From: Phytophthora colocasiae
Taxonomy: Eukaryota; Oomycota; Peronosporomycetes; Peronosporales; Peronosporaceae
Length of the DNA stretch: 64,000 nt
Assembly: GCA_018806915.1 (NCBI GenBank)
Contig: JAGKQI010000034.1
Coordinates: forward strand, 682,001-746,000
Direction of reading: 5' to 3'
Of the stretch, positions 31,384 through 42,882 are shown in pieces; positions within the stretch are counted from its first letter, which is position 1; each line of letters opens with the position of its first letter. A program made the position numbers and the translations under genes. Below the pieces are notes generated by a model, which did no database searches, had not been told where the DNA came from, and was given only the letters and a program-made list of their open reading frames with translations.

Positions 31384-33521
31384 TCAATCATCATCATCAT
31401 CGTCTTCCTTCCCACAGCCGCCATCCATTCCGTGATGTTTGCGGTAGACTGCACTCTGTGTTTCACTGTGGATCATCTCAAGATACTCAGCGTTGTGGAT
31501 TTCAAATCTTCGCTGCCGAATGAGGTGGCCAAAGTCTCCTATTGTTCCTCCATCATTGAGGTCGTGGTCAAGGATCAAGTCCATCAGCACGTCGCACATC
31601 CGGCGCACCTCGATATTCGGCGCGTCAGCAGCGAGAAGTAAGTCTGGAACAAAGCCGACACCAAAGAGAATCTCTTCGAACGTCTCTGGGTGGCGCAGCA
31701 TGCGATAGAAAGCATACAGTAGCTGCAGAGTGAGCTCATTGTCATGCTGCTTCTCCTGGAAGAGTGAGTGGAATGTACGCACAAGTCGAGAAGACGACAA
31801 AAGAGGAGCGCACTTTGCTTCAAGTGAAAGTGTTCCGACGAAATTCACGACTTCAAGGATCATATCGTCTTGGGAAAAACCTGGCACTAGGAGCTTGCTG
31901 AGGAAAGGGATCAGTGAGTGATCAGTCACGAGTTTATCCCACGACGTCTTGGTCGGTAGATCGCTCGGAGTCATGTTCGCCAGTGTCGCTACAACTTCTA
32001 TCGAGAAGTCGTGGTTGTCCGTATTGAGGCATAGCTCGATGAATGACACAACGAACGGGGCCCACATGCCACGATACTTGTACGCCTTGTCGCTGACCAG
32101 GTCTTCTTGAAGCGTGTATGACCAGAGCGAGATGTTTCGAATAACTTTCATGAGAAGTGGGTCACGGGTGCGAAACACTCGTGCGGCAAGCGCTTCTAGA
32201 CCGCGATTTTGGCACATCAGTTCAGCATTACGTGCGTTGTGGCTGAGATTCACAGCTAGAGCAGCTAGCTCCTTTGCCACAATGTTCTGAGGGAAATTGA
32301 TCACCAGCTGCATGACGATCGGGATGGCCTCCGTGTAGGTAAACATCGACTTGCATCGGTCATCGATGCTGAGATGGTAGAGAATTCGCAGGGATAGAGC
32401 TCGAAAGGGTGGCTTCTTGAGGAGATCCACAAGCTTGGGGATAAGACTATTTCTCACCAGGACTTCGCGGAGTGTTGGGTCGAATGACAGGTTGAACAGT
32501 AATTTAAGCGCTGTCTGAATTGTTTTGTCATGGCTGCAGTTGAGATAACGCACCAGCTTCTCTACCACGGCAAGTTCCACCATGACATCCTTATTCTCCT
32601 CAAAAATACTCAGCTTTTTGAGAAAAATTATCGTTAGAATGACGAGATCAGGCGCTACACGATCCAGCAACTATCCAGCGCGAGCACACAATAGGAGTTA
32701 GCTGTTTGTATCTATAGAGCACAGGAGAGACAATGCCACCTTTGTCAGGTACAAAACGATCTTGCGTTTGACCATCTTTCGCTCTGTGTGAATATCTTCT
32801 GCCAGATTCAGCAGCACACTGAAGCACACGTACCTGCAAGAATAAACAACAGCTCAAGTTGTGTCAGCAGGAGTTAGAGGGAGAGGTAATCCAGACAATA
32901 TGCTATCCTCACAGAAGTTGATCTTGCTTCTTCATGCGTTTCTTGTTTCGCTTCTTCTCTCGGTCTAGCTTGGCTAAAATCTCGTCCGTATCTTCTGTAG
33001 AGGCATCTTTGGCCACACTCTCGAGCAGTTTCTCCTCCTCGAGGCGTAGCTGGTGGCGCTTGAGTTCAAACTCGATAATCTTGAGTGTTATAGCTCCAAT
33101 GCGGTAATTGGCCAAGAGGGGATGCAGCTGGAGGAAGTTGGAGAAGCACCAGAAGATGCGCATCATGGTGAGTGAGAAATCGTAGCTCTTCTTGTAGTCA
33201 TCATTCAGCACTCGCGACAGGAGACTCTGCAGGTTAATAACGAACGAACACTGGTCAAATTGCTATCAAACTACAGCCTACAGTATATAGTACACAGACC
33301 ATAAGCGACTCATTTTGCACCAGAGCTTCGATGTTTCCTGCGAATTCAGCCAATTGCAAGATCATTTTGGCTCCTTCCAGCTTAGACTCGACGTCGTCAT
33401 CGTATAGTTTCTCCATGTACGTGTCCAGCTCATCTGCCTTGGCTGTGATCTTGCGGGACTTCTCACTCTTTAATACACTTGAATGGCTTGGGCCGCGGCT
33501 GGAACTCGTTCGGGAGCTCAT
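31384..33521 (-). CDS. KAP3: Kinesin-2 accessory subunit KAP3, four exons
   Basis: Armadillo-type non-motor subunit of heterotrimeric kinesin-2, the anterograde motor of intraflagellar transport. Exons in transcription order are 33300-33521, 32913-33226, 32740-32833 and 31384-32670, totalling 1917 nt (638 aa). GNIEALVQNESLMSLLSRVL, FWCFSNFLQLHPLL, GAITLKIIEFELKRH, LLNLAEDIHTERKM, FLKKLSIFEENKDVM, ILYHLSIDDRCKSMF and PLLMKVIRNIS follow the family in order. It is shorter than animal KAP3 (about 790 aa) and ends in a run of six Asp. Its presence implies a flagellated stage, as in zoospores. Confidence 0.92.
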
Positions 33522-33535
33522 GGCGAATGTGGCGG

Positions 33536-33552
33536 CTTTTTGGAGACTGAGC
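33536..33552 (-). promoter_or_regulatory. Candidate oomycete initiator upstream of KAP3
   Basis: The minus strand reads GCTCAGTCTCCAAAAAG, 15 bp before the KAP3 ATG. GCTCA, the pyrimidine spacing and CAA agree with the oomycete core GCTCATTYYNCAWTTT; the last positions are A rather than T. Very short leaders are usual in oomycetes. Confidence 0.35.
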
Positions 33553-33728
33553 TGCTGCTAAAAGGGGTTTCACCATTACGTTGAAGCTTATTGACCAATC
33601 AGAGACGAGAAAAGGGTTTGGCGCCACAAAAAGGCAACTCACTCTTGAAATTGGCGGGTCCAAGCCGTCAATAGTCCAATGGACACCAGACAATGTGCAA
33701 TTTACTTTGACCCTAGTGAAGGAGGAAG

Positions 33729-34663
33729 ATGGCTACATCTCGACTGGTACAGCGTACTGCAGCGTTTGTGGAGCAGCAGCTCAAGAGCAACGATGCGTCC
33801 CATGATTGGCGCCACATTGAGCGTGTCTGGACGGTGGCGAGGACACTGGCGAAAGAAGAGGTGAACACCGTTGGATGAAATATGTATCCACTGTAGCTTA
33901 TGGCCGTTCTGCTGTTATGCACAGCGTGTGTCTGAGGAAAACCTGGAGATCGTGGACCTCGCGGCTTTGCTGCATGATATTGATGATTGGAAGTACCAGA
34001 GCGACAAGGAGAAGCCTACGAAGCGGGCGGTCGCCTTCTTGCAGGCGGAGAGTGTGTCTGGTGACAAGATCGATCGTGTGATGGCCATTATCGACAGCAT
34101 GGGCTTCAAGGAGGAGTTGGAAGGCAAGGGGTCGGTACGTTACGCTGGATCCGTTCTGGTGGTCCATATTTATTGGCGCTAACGTTACTATTTGGTTGTT
34201 AGCGAACATTTTCGATTGAATATGGCTGTGTTCAGGATGCCGATCGACTAGTACGTTGCTGGTTAATATACATGGATTAAGAATGAAGTTCTAAAGGCAA
34301 TGCTGTTGTGAAGGATGCCATTGGTGCCATCGGGATCGCACGCTGCTTTACGTACGGAGGACACAAACTGCGACCGCTGTACGACCCGAACGTGCCCCCA
34401 ATTGATGGCATGACCAAAGAGCAGTACATGGATCCGAACCGACCCAACACGACCATCAACCATTTCTACGAGGTATGTACACGCGCGCTGGCTTTTGTTG
34501 CTGTGGTTGTGATCTCTAACCACCTGTGTTTTCTATTCAGAAATTACTGAAGCTCCGTGGTATGATGAAGACCGACGCTGGAAAGCGTCTGGCCGAAGAA
34601 CGTCACGCGTTCATGGAGACGTTTCTGGATCAGTTCCACAAGGAGATCAGTGGTCGAGGCTAG
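33729..34663 (+). CDS. HD-domain phosphohydrolase (YedJ/YpgQ type), five exons
   Basis: Metal-dependent phosphohydrolase of the HD superfamily; bacterial relatives act on nucleotides, but the substrate here is unknown. Exons 33729-33860, 33925-34134, 34203-34250, 34314-34472 and 34541-34663 total 672 nt (223 aa), the usual length. Metal ligands are visible as H in SHDWRHIERV and HD in AALLHDIDDWKY, followed by [22 protein letters not shown], the family's most conserved segment, formed across the exon 3-4 junction. The protein ends with a helical segment. Similarity to bacterial proteins is high over the whole length, yet the gene has four introns, so any transfer is old. It diverges from KAP3, whose ATG lies 207 bp away. 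Confidence 0.9.
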
Positions 34664-34884
34664 ATCAATTCTGCTAGATCAATCTACTACTTCTAGTACT
34701 ACACTGTAGAAAACAGTAGAACGATGTAGACGAGTATACCTTTGTTTAATTTTGCTTGCATTCTTACCGCAAGCATGCACGACTACTTTGGTTGAAGAAT
34801 CCCATGTGCTCGTCCCTTTTTTTATTTTCTTCTCTCTTTTCTCTCTCTCTCCGAGCACCACACACAAGTGATACATCGTTCTCT

Positions 34885-35379
34885 TTATCCAGGGGGCCAC
34901 CCCAGCTTGCGTCCTCCAAGTAAGTGCAGATGCAGGTGGAACACCGACTGGCAGCCATCCTCTCCGTCATTAATGACAATGCGAAAGCCCTTGTCCAAGT
35001 TCTGCTGCTTGGCAACCAGCTTGGCGGTGTACAGCAAATGACCTAGCACAGCCTCGTGGCGCTCCTCGGCGTGTGCGAGCTGCGTGAGGCCGTCACGCTT
35101 CTTGGGGATGAGCAAAATGTGCACAGGTGCCTGCGGGTTAACGTCATGGAAGGCTAGACACTGTTCGTCCTCGTACGCGATCTTGGCTGGGATTTGTCCA
35201 TTGATGATCTTGTCGAAGATGGTTTCGCCCACAGCGGTGGAGGCGCCTGAGGCAGCGGCAGCGTCTGCCTTGGAGCGTTCGTCAGAGCTCATAGCACGGA
35301 GGGTGAAAGGGGCCAATGGGCGGCGCGAAAGCGAGGATCCCGACGCCAGGAAGCTGCGACGAAGAGCTCTGATGAGCAT
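34885..35379 (-). CDS. HINT1-type HIT protein with mitochondrial-like N-terminus
   Basis: Nucleotide phosphoramidase of the histidine-triad family. With ATG 35379 the product is 164 aa. Residues 1-30 are rich in Arg, Ser, Leu and Ala (LIRALRRSFLASGSSLSRRP), as in a mitochondrial presequence; an internal Met (AMSSDERSK) could give a cytosolic form. The HIT core has IFDKIINGQIPAKIAYEDE, FHDVNPQAPVHILLIPKKR, GFRIVINDGEDG and the triad HLHLHLL, with the family's WPPG end. The 3' end converges on the HD gene. Confidence 0.92.
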   Translation of the reverse strand: MLIRALRRSFLASGSSLSRRPLAPFTLRAMSSDERSKADAAAASGASTAVGETIFDKIINGQIPAKIAYEDEQCLAFHDVNPQAPVHILLIPKKRDGLTQLAHAEERHEAVLGHLLYTAKLVAKQQNLDKGFRIVINDGEDGCQSVFHLHLHLLGGRKLGWPPG

Positions 35380-35846
35380 GATGCTAATCAAAGATCAAAT
35401 GGTGTGGCGCACCCACGGTATCCATCAAAAATGGATACAAGATCAGGCGACCTAGTCAAGGCAAGTTCTCGTGGCAGGGCGAAGTTTGAGAGCAGTACTT
35501 AAGTATGGTTCGAGCTCTTGGTGGTGCATTTCATGTAGTGATGTATACTGCACATGGTATCTGGCCATGAAGACTGGGTTCTTGGAGCTCGTTCCGGTGC
35601 GCCAATCTCGCCTCTTAAAACATAATAATTTATGTTTTTCAATGCGAATGTAGTCTCCAAGGCTCGTTCTGATTCTTACAAAGATCCCTTTAAATATCAT
35701 AGAACGGCCAACTTCAATCCTCTACACTGCCATCCCTGTCAAATCCGGTCATTAGAGCTCATCGTTTGCGCACCACACGTTAACGCACTTGCATTTCCGC
35801 CCAGATCGCAGCAAGAGCTCAAGCAAGCAACGAGCATCCAAGGGCC
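35380..35846. other. Divergent intergenic region, HIT gene and CLU
   Basis: These 467 bp lie between two divergent start codons and must hold both promoters. GCTCATCGTTTGC at about 35757-35769 is a partial match to the oomycete initiator on the CLU side. The small open frames here have no recognisable product. Confidence 0.45.
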
Positions 35847-38800
35847 ATGACCACCGTCGCGACGGAGCAGCAGCAGGAGCAGGTTGAAGTCGTGCAGGAG
35901 GGCACATTCAGCCTGCTGGTGGCTCCCCCCACCTCCAAGACCGCCAAGCCCGTGCGTCTGGAGAACGTCAGTGCATCCGACACTGTCGTGGCGCTGCGCC
36001 AGCTTATCGCTGAGTTCCCATCACTCGCCTGCTACACGTGTTACCACCTGGAGGTCAAGAGTCTCGTGGATGACACCTGGCAGCCGCTGAATGACTTTGT
36101 GGAGCTTGCAGAGTACGAAAATGTGACGGAAGGCACTACTCTGCGCATGGTCCTGGACAAGTATGACGCCCGCAAGGTGCGCGCGCAAGTGCGTCGCTTC
36201 CGTGACGTGTTGAGCAATCCACCCATCCCCCAGGCTGCAGTGGAGCCCGAGGCTCATCCGGAGACTGCGGACAAGGTTGAGGAACCTGTTGAAGGCGAAG
36301 AGGTGGACGAGAAAAAGCTGAAGGAAATCTCAGAGCAGCAGCTGAAGCGTCTGCGTGAGATTCACCACAAACTCGAGGGTATTGAGGTTCCTGTGGCTCC
36401 TGAGCTTTCTGACTTTTACTCGTTCCCTGGCGCTACTTCTGCTACGCAGGAGGAGAAGGAGCAAACTGAGACCCCTGCCAAGGGCAAGAAAGGAAAGAAG
36501 GGAAAGAAGAACCAGCAGAAGCAAAAACAGCAGCAGCAGCAGAAGGAAGCTAACCAGCAGAAGGAGCAGGAAGCGCAGCCTGACACCAAGCTCCCTGCCT
36601 GTGTCAAGAGCATTGTGTTTTCAGGCTATAACCCGCCTCCTGGACCTCGCAAGTTGGCTGGAGATCTGTTCTACCTGGAAGTGGTTGTCGCTGGTGACAA
36701 CACTCGTTACCACATCACAGCGCACGTCAATGGCTTCTTCGTGAACCGATCTACGACCACGAAGTTCGACCCGCGCCCGCACAAGACCGCTGCAGCGCAC
36801 TCGCACTTGCTCGTGGACGTGCTGTCCACGGTTTCGCCGAAGTTCAGGGAATCCTACGCTGCTCTCCTGTCCAAGGCTGCCTCCCTGGCTAAGGAAGGTC
36901 CTTCGTCGATCGAGTGGATGGTGGCTGCTGGATCGAACCTTGGTGGTAAGCTGCCATGGAACACCCCTGTTGCTTCTGCGGAGGAGGAGCACCACTATGA
37001 CCTCAACCGCGCGGAGGACGAGCTTTGCGCCTCTTACGGCATGGATGAACGTGGTGTGCTGCGCGACTGGAACGAAGAGTACCAGTGCTGCCGCGAACTG
37101 CCTAAGGAATCACTCAAGGATGAAATTGTGCGCGCTCGCGTCATGTACAAGATTGTGACGGAGTTTGTGGAGGCTGCTACGCAAGGCGCAGTGGCTATCG
37201 TTGAGGGAAACATCCCTCCTATTAACCCCATGGACGATAAGAGTGCTCACGTCTACGTTTTTAACAACATCTTCTTCTCGGTGTCCATCGACGGCAATTC
37301 CACCAAGGACGCTGCAGGAGGTGAGGAGAACGCCTTCTCGGCTGCCAACCGTGACCTGCAGGGTGTGAAGGCATTTAACGAGGCTGATGTAAAGGGTTTG
37401 CACACTCTGGCCACGACGGTGGTGGACTACCTTGGAGTTCGTGTTATTGCTCAGAGCCTTATCCCGGGTATCCTTATGGGAGACGCTGCCTCCAAGCTCG
37501 TGTACGGTTCGGTAGATCACGGTAAGACCATCGCTGCCAACAGCGACATGCACAAGCTTATGCTCGAGGCCGGCACAAAGCTCCACATCGCTGAGCGTAA
37601 CATTAAGCCGCTTGGCAAAACTGAAGCCGACCTGGCTGCTGAAAAGGAGATGGAGGCTCTTGGTGGTCCCGTAAGCGGTGGAGAGGCAAGCACGGAAGTG
37701 GCAACCGTCTGCGGTGCTGTTGAGGCGAAGGGAATTCAAGGCTCGGATGGTCGCCTATATGTATTGGACCTTGTTCGCATTACCCCGAAGGATTGGAACT
37801 TTTACAAGAACCGTGAAGATGCCCTAAAGAATACTGAAGAGAAGAAGGATACCCCGACCGAGGAGGATGGACTGTGCTTCACTCGCAATGACGAGGGCTA
37901 TGTGGCTCTGTTGCGTCCGGAGCTGGTGCAGCTTTACTCACTGTGGAAGCAAAACCAAGCTCGCCGCGCTAAACGCGAGGCTCGTAAGGCAGAAAAGGAA
38001 GCTAAGAAGACCGCCGAAGAGAAAGACAAACAGGAGAAATGTGCTGAAGCGGACGCTGATAAGAAGGAAAATGCTGCTAGTGAGCAGGGGGCTGAAGAGC
38101 ATGAAGACGGAGAGGACGAGGAAGAAGAGATTCCGCCGATCTCTCTAAACCCGAACGTCTTCATGGACTACGCAGCTTCTACTGATTCGGAGCAACTTGT
38201 GGCTGATGAGACTGCGGCAAAGGATGCTGCTGAGTATTTGCAGCGGATCGTTGTTCCCGCGTTTGTTGCTGACGTGCGCCGTGGTGCCATTGCCCCTGCC
38301 GACGGCTATGCTCTGACACAGCTAATGCACTCCTGCGGAATCAACATGCGCTACCTGGGTCGTCTGGCCTCGCTTGCCAAAAAGCTGGAGGCTATTGGCG
38401 GGGTCTCCAAGTACTTGCTGGAGATGCTCGAGGTGGAGATGATCTCGCGCGCTTCTAAGCACATTGTCGCTGATATCTTGAATTCTAACGATTCTATCCG
38501 TGCAGCTCCTGGAACGGCGATTGTAAAGCTCTTAAACGGTATCCTTGGATCGAGTTCGGCTTCTCTAGATCAGACGGACGGTTTGGAAGACATCACCAAC
38601 GATGCTACTGTTACAACGGCTTCGTTAGATTCGAAGACCTTGTGGACGCGCATTGGCAAGGAAATTAAGGCCCGATTCGACTACACTTTGACTTTGTGGA
38701 GCCCTGGCTGCGAGGCACCCGGCAGTGAGGATACCTCATTCCCCATTGGCCGCGTGAACAAGGTAGTTATGCTGCGACGTCTGTGCCAGCGTCTGGGTCT

Positions 38801-39752
38801 GCGCGTTGTGAGCCGCAACTATGAGTTCTCGTCGTCCTCGCCAGTCAGCCTGGATGATATTACTGGTGTTGTGCCTGTGGTGAAGACTTCGCTGCCCACT
38901 CACCCGTTGGCTCAGGCCAAACAGCTTCTTGAACGTGGTCGTGTGCACTTGAGCCAGGGTGCTCTGTCGAGTGCTTATGAGTTCCTGCAGGAGGCATCAT
39001 CGCTGCTCTTCCAGGTGTGCGGTGGAGCTCACGAGGACGCAGCTTTGTGCAGCTCATCACTCGCTACTGTGCTGTATCACGCTGGAGATGTTGCTGGTGC
39101 GATTGCACAGCAGCAGCGTGCGTTGGCCCTGTACACGCAGCTCCAAGGCATCGACTACCACGACACGGCCTACGCTCATGCAAACTTAGCGCTGTTCCTC
39201 CACGCGAACGCCCAGACCGATCTGGCAGTACCGCACATCCGTCGCGCTATTTACCTGCTGGAGTTCTGCTGCGGCCCTCACTTCCCTGAGATCAGCTCTC
39301 TCTACTTCAAGATGGGAATGATGTGCCAGGATGTGGGGCAGATTTCGCTGGCTTTGATGTGCCACCGCGAGTCTCTCCGTCGCGGTGAGTTTGACCGCAA
39401 CCAGGCGGCAAACACTCTGCACCAAATGGCTCTGGCATGCAGTCTGGCTGGCGGCTACCGTGAGGCTCTTACGTATGAAAAGAAGGTGTACTCACTCTTC
39501 AAGGAAGCTTTCGGCGTCGATGACCCTCGTGTGGTCGAATCAGCCAAATTCATGGCTAAATTCACGGAGAAGGCTGTGGAGGGAGCCAAGGGCCGTCGAG
39601 AAGTTGACGCCGCTGAGGCAGCTGATGCGATTGCTAACGAGTTGCTTGGAGAGCTTGAGTTTAAAACGAAGCCTGAACAAGATGCTGGATCACCGCCTGC
39701 TGCGGCCAAGAAGAAAAACCGCAAGTCCAAGGGTGGTAATAAGAAGCACTAA
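35847..39752 (+). CDS. CLU: Clustered mitochondria protein (CLU/CLUH)
   Basis: Cytosolic mRNA-binding protein that controls mitochondrial distribution and expression of nuclear-encoded mitochondrial proteins. Single exon of 1301 aa, close to family length. The N-terminal CLU-N region is followed by a Lys/Gln-rich low-complexity stretch (about 205-245), the central CLU domain (NRDLQGVKAFNEADVKGLHTL and YGSVDHGKTI), a second charged linker (Lys/Glu-rich, about 705-765), the helical middle region with LMHSCGINMRYLG, and TPR repeats near the C-terminus (AYAHANLALFLHANAQTDLAV). The product ends in a basic Lys-rich tail. Codon third positions are GC-rich, as in highly expressed oomycete genes. Confidence 0.95.
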   Translation: MTTVATEQQQEQVEVVQEGTFSLLVAPPTSKTAKPVRLENVSASDTVVALRQLIAEFPSLACYTCYHLEVKSLVDDTWQPLNDFVELAEYENVTEGTTLRMVLDKYDARKVRAQVRRFRDVLSNPPIPQAAVEPEAHPETADKVEEPVEGEEVDEKKLKEISEQQLKRLREIHHKLEGIEVPVAPELSDFYSFPGATSATQEEKEQTETPAKGKKGKKGKKNQQKQKQQQQQKEANQQKEQEAQPDTKLPACVKSIVFSGYNPPPGPRKLAGDLFYLEVVVAGDNTRYHITAHVNGFFVNRSTTTKFDPRPHKTAAAHSHLLVDVLSTVSPKFRESYAALLSKAASLAKEGPSSIEWMVAAGSNLGGKLPWNTPVASAEEEHHYDLNRAEDELCASYGMDERGVLRDWNEEYQCCRELPKESLKDEIVRARVMYKIVTEFVEAATQGAVAIVEGNIPPINPMDDKSAHVYVFNNIFFSVSIDGNSTKDAAGGEENAFSAANRDLQGVKAFNEADVKGLHTLATTVVDYLGVRVIAQSLIPGILMGDAASKLVYGSVDHGKTIAANSDMHKLMLEAGTKLHIAERNIKPLGKTEADLAAEKEMEALGGPVSGGEASTEVATVCGAVEAKGIQGSDGRLYVLDLVRITPKDWNFYKNREDALKNTEEKKDTPTEEDGLCFTRNDEGYVALLRPELVQLYSLWKQNQARRAKREARKAEKEAKKTAEEKDKQEKCAEADADKKENAASEQGAEEHEDGEDEEEEIPPISLNPNVFMDYAASTDSEQLVADETAAKDAAEYLQRIVVPAFVADVRRGAIAPADGYALTQLMHSCGINMRYLGRLASLAKKLEAIGGVSKYLLEMLEVEMISRASKHIVADILNSNDSIRAAPGTAIVKLLNGILGSSSASLDQTDGLEDITNDATVTTASLDSKTLWTRIGKEIKARFDYTLTLWSPGCEAPGSEDTSFPIGRVNKVVMLRRLCQRLGLRVVSRNYEFSSSSPVSLDDITGVVPVVKTSLPTHPLAQAKQLLERGRVHLSQGALSSAYEFLQEASSLLFQVCGGAHEDAALCSSSLATVLYHAGDVAGAIAQQQRALALYTQLQGIDYHDTAYAHANLALFLHANAQTDLAVPHIRRAIYLLEFCCGPHFPEISSLYFKMGMMCQDVGQISLALMCHRESLRRGEFDRNQAANTLHQMALACSLAGGYREALTYEKKVYSLFKEAFGVDDPRVVESAKFMAKFTEKAVEGAKGRREVDAAEAADAIANELLGELEFKTKPEQDAGSPPAAAKKKNRKSKGGNKKH

Positions 39753-39822
39753 GAACTCTGCATCCGCAGGGAGAGGAACATAGGAATGCCAACAACGTCA
39801 GGAAACAGATTTATAGACAAAA

Positions 39823-41605
39823 CTACTTGTTGCTCTCATGAGTGGACTCCTGTTGTACATGTAGTTGAGGTTCGCGTGGCAAAGCCTTGCTCTGCTTTTT
39901 TCGCCATTCCTGAATTGTTTTCCGAACCTTCGTGACGAGCAGATCCACCTCGTCACGCCGCATGCCCAATGCACAAGCAAACGTGACATATGCCACAGGG
40001 AATCCGTCGTAATGAGACCCAAAGGAATCAAAGTCGTGGCCAGCAATAGTCTTGCGATCGAGGCATGACACCACTCTACATGTAGAACACATCTTGACAG
40101 TCAGATGACTAACAACAACATATGCTGTACAGTACGTGTAGACTCACCGTGCGCCAGATACCCCACGTGAGAAGAGCATAGATCCCAGAAACGTAAGCTG
40201 TTGTGATTTTTCTCTCTTGTCCATCACATCGGAGCAAAGTGTTCCTAGTGTTAGGGCAAAGGAAACCTGTGCACAACATTTCAAGGTGAGAAAAGCTGAG
40301 GTGCCCCAGAGCACATCCAGTCAATACCTCATTACTGGAAACCCGCAGCACACGCTCGCCTTCCTCAGCTGCTAAGGACTCCAGCTTCTCACGCATGTAT
40401 GCGGCAAGTTGCTTACGTTCCTCAAGTAGTTGTTGATATCCACTTTTCCCCTGATAACACAAGTTGAGCGCAATTAGTTGTTAAGAGACTATATCGCGTC
40501 AACTTCGGGTGAACGAACCATTTGGAGCATAGTGATGAAGAAGTCGAGAGTGGGAGTGGCGCTGGCACGACCAGGGTAAAATTTCGCCACGCGATCGACC
40601 AATTCACGGGAAGCTGAACAGACAATAGCTCCACCCACAGGCACCATGAAGTTTTTGTCGAGACTCTGCACTACCGCGTCCACACGGCCTACGCGCATAG
40701 CCAATTCGACTTCGTGGACACACTTGGAAGCTTGGACACCGTACGCGTTGTTAATCACATGAGCTTTACAAGCAGCAGCAACAACATTTCGTCAGACATA
40801 ATTCAGCAAGTTAATAGCTTCAAGACGCCATTTGCTGCTTACGAATGTCCCGATCCTGGCACAGCTTGGCGATCTCCCGGACGCTATCATACGCCCTCGG
40901 TGCAAAGCAGCTTGTAGTGCTCATCACTGCTAGAATGGTGTCAGTCCCGTACTGGTTAATCAACTCCGCCATTCCTGCCAAGTCTGTCTTTAGATATCCA
41001 CCCGGGTGACCGTCCTCCTCTTCTACCAGAACATTCGCCAGCACCAGTGGCGTAAGTCCAGCCGCTAAAATGGACTTGAAACAGGACTTTTGATCGATCC
41101 GAGGCCAAATGACGTAGCGCGCGTTCGGCTTTATCTCTTTCAACTTGAGTAGAACAAGCATGAGCGACATGCCCGTGGCTACTGGCAGCACTAGTGCCGC
41201 CTGCACTGCTCGCATCCCAGCGACTCGAAGGATGTCCTTGGCCATAGCGTTGGCCAGTTGCACCATGAGCGACGATCCCGCGGCTTTAGGCTGTACAGCG
41301 GCCAAGTCACCTGATCTGCCCACGCCATGAGCCAAGCGGAAGTGGCGACGCCCCACCATCGGAGAGAAGACGCGCGCCTCACGCTCACCAGCACCAGCGC
41401 AGCCCTGGAAGTTGTTGCTGTCCATTGACGAGAGCGTCTGCAACAACAGCTCTACGCTGGCGTCATCCCAGCCTTCGTCTGGGAGGCAACGCTGGGCCAA
41501 AAGTGTCGTCACCAACGCCTCACGTGAGCGAATGGCATCAAGACCTTGCTTCACGTACGTACTCGGTACCAACTGCTCCGCCAGTGTGGCGCTCTTCGAG
41601 TTCAT
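39823..41605 (-). CDS. SEPSECS: O-phosphoseryl-tRNA(Sec) selenium transferase (SepSecS), five exons
   Basis: PLP enzyme converting Sep-tRNA(Sec) to selenocysteinyl-tRNA, the last step of selenocysteine synthesis in eukaryotes. Exons in transcription order are 40843-41605, 40519-40763, 40328-40450, 40148-40266 and 39823-40075, totalling 1503 nt (500 aa; human has 501). Motifs include [75 protein letters not shown] with the PLP lysine, and [12 protein letters not shown]. The C-terminal exons restore [14 protein letters not shown] and [19 protein letters not shown], matching the family. A GTG-initiated extension upstream is open but unlike the family. Its presence implies that this organism makes selenoproteins. 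Confidence 0.94.
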
Positions 41606-41825
41606 CAGATCAAGATTTTGATTTGCATCACCCTCTGTATCACTACCCCCTATAGGAATTATTCTTAAAATGACCACTCCACTTTGTATTACCTCTCACC
41701 CGCTATAAGAGCCTGTTCGCTTCACTGCTGGAGATGGAGACGGCATACCTAGCCCCGATTAGGTTGGTTTTGATTGGCTAAAAGACGGCAGGTTTCAACA
41801 ACGCATCTGGAGACGTTTCAACGTT

Positions 41826-42882
41826 TTATGTACCATTCCTCTCCACCTCCGGGAGGTGGAGAAGGAGAGAGAGAGCTGGAGACAGCATCCACAAACACAA
41901 AACTTCTAGAACAAAACAACATTCATGAACGACGAAGACTTGGTGCTGGCTGTTTGCGCGGCTGTAGGTCACGCCATGGCATCGATTGGAGCTGATAGAG
42001 CGCCGTTTCCGTTTACCGGTACGCGATTTCCAGCCCCGCGATGATCCTTGCTCGGCACTTTGACCACATTCAGACTCATCATCTGCATTAACACTCTCTT
42101 GTAGCTGCTCTCGAGAGCTGCCAGGTAGGCTTCTATCAGAAGCATCACTTGAGAAGAATGCATCAGCATTCATACCTTCTCGATCATCCCACACGTCACA
42201 CATTGTAGAATAGCACGGAGGTTCCCTTAGAGGCTTATCTGTCTGGTTACCCGTGGCTGCTTCAGCGACACGATATGCAGTATACTGCTTGTGCATGTGC
42301 TTAATCTGTGTTTAAGCATAACGCACAGGGATCCTCGCGTTAGATATGTGTAAGAAGATATAATAGTTTTTCGCGCAGTACCTTTGATTTACACTGCTTT
42401 GAGTCGACGATAACGCCCCCAAAGCGAGAGGTCTCTGCCGCCACGAGCTCCCAAGCAATGGCCAGCTGCTTAGAGCTCTTATTGCGATGAAAACGGTCCC
42501 TCATGGCTCCGAAGCGGACGCGCAACAACGCTTCTGCAGCCCTTGGTGTCCATGCAAAAGTGGTGCTGGGTGAGGACGAGGCTTGCGTAGCGCTTGGCCC
42601 ATCACCAGCAACTCCACTGGTAGCAGTAAGCACACTACCCCCTCCATCGTTACTTGAGACAGCAGCTTGTCGTTGATACCCCGCACCTCCAGGCGTTGCA
42701 GTCAGCGCCGCAGAAAGCTGTGCGAGAGGAAAGCTCAACGTATCCTGGTCATCATCCCCTGGGCTCAGTGACATCGCACGATCTCCACTGTCATTTCCTC
42801 GGGCAAAACCGGCATCTTCTGCCAGTTGCGAAGGAGAAAGCGGCGTGTAAGCTGCCCGTGAGGCTTGGTTGCGGGGGGCCAT
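41826..42882 (-). CDS. Myb/SANT-like DNA-binding domain protein, two exons
   Basis: Exons 42382-42882 and 41826-42305 total 981 nt (326 aa). A Ser/Ala/Gly-rich N-terminus is followed, at about residues 112-190, by a Myb/SANT-like tri-helical domain of the type found in Harbinger-associated and plant/oomycete proteins: TFAWTPRAAEALLRVRF, then KQLAIAWELVAAET, and, across the splice, SKQCKSKIKHMHKQYTAY. The rest is Ser/Glu-rich with a basic patch (KSRTGKRKRRS) that could be a nuclear signal. The last 40 residues (hydrophobic, VFVVHECCFVLEVLCLW) look like read-through, so a further intron or an earlier end is possible. It is the last ordinary gene before the transposon block and could itself derive from one. 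Confidence 0.6.
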
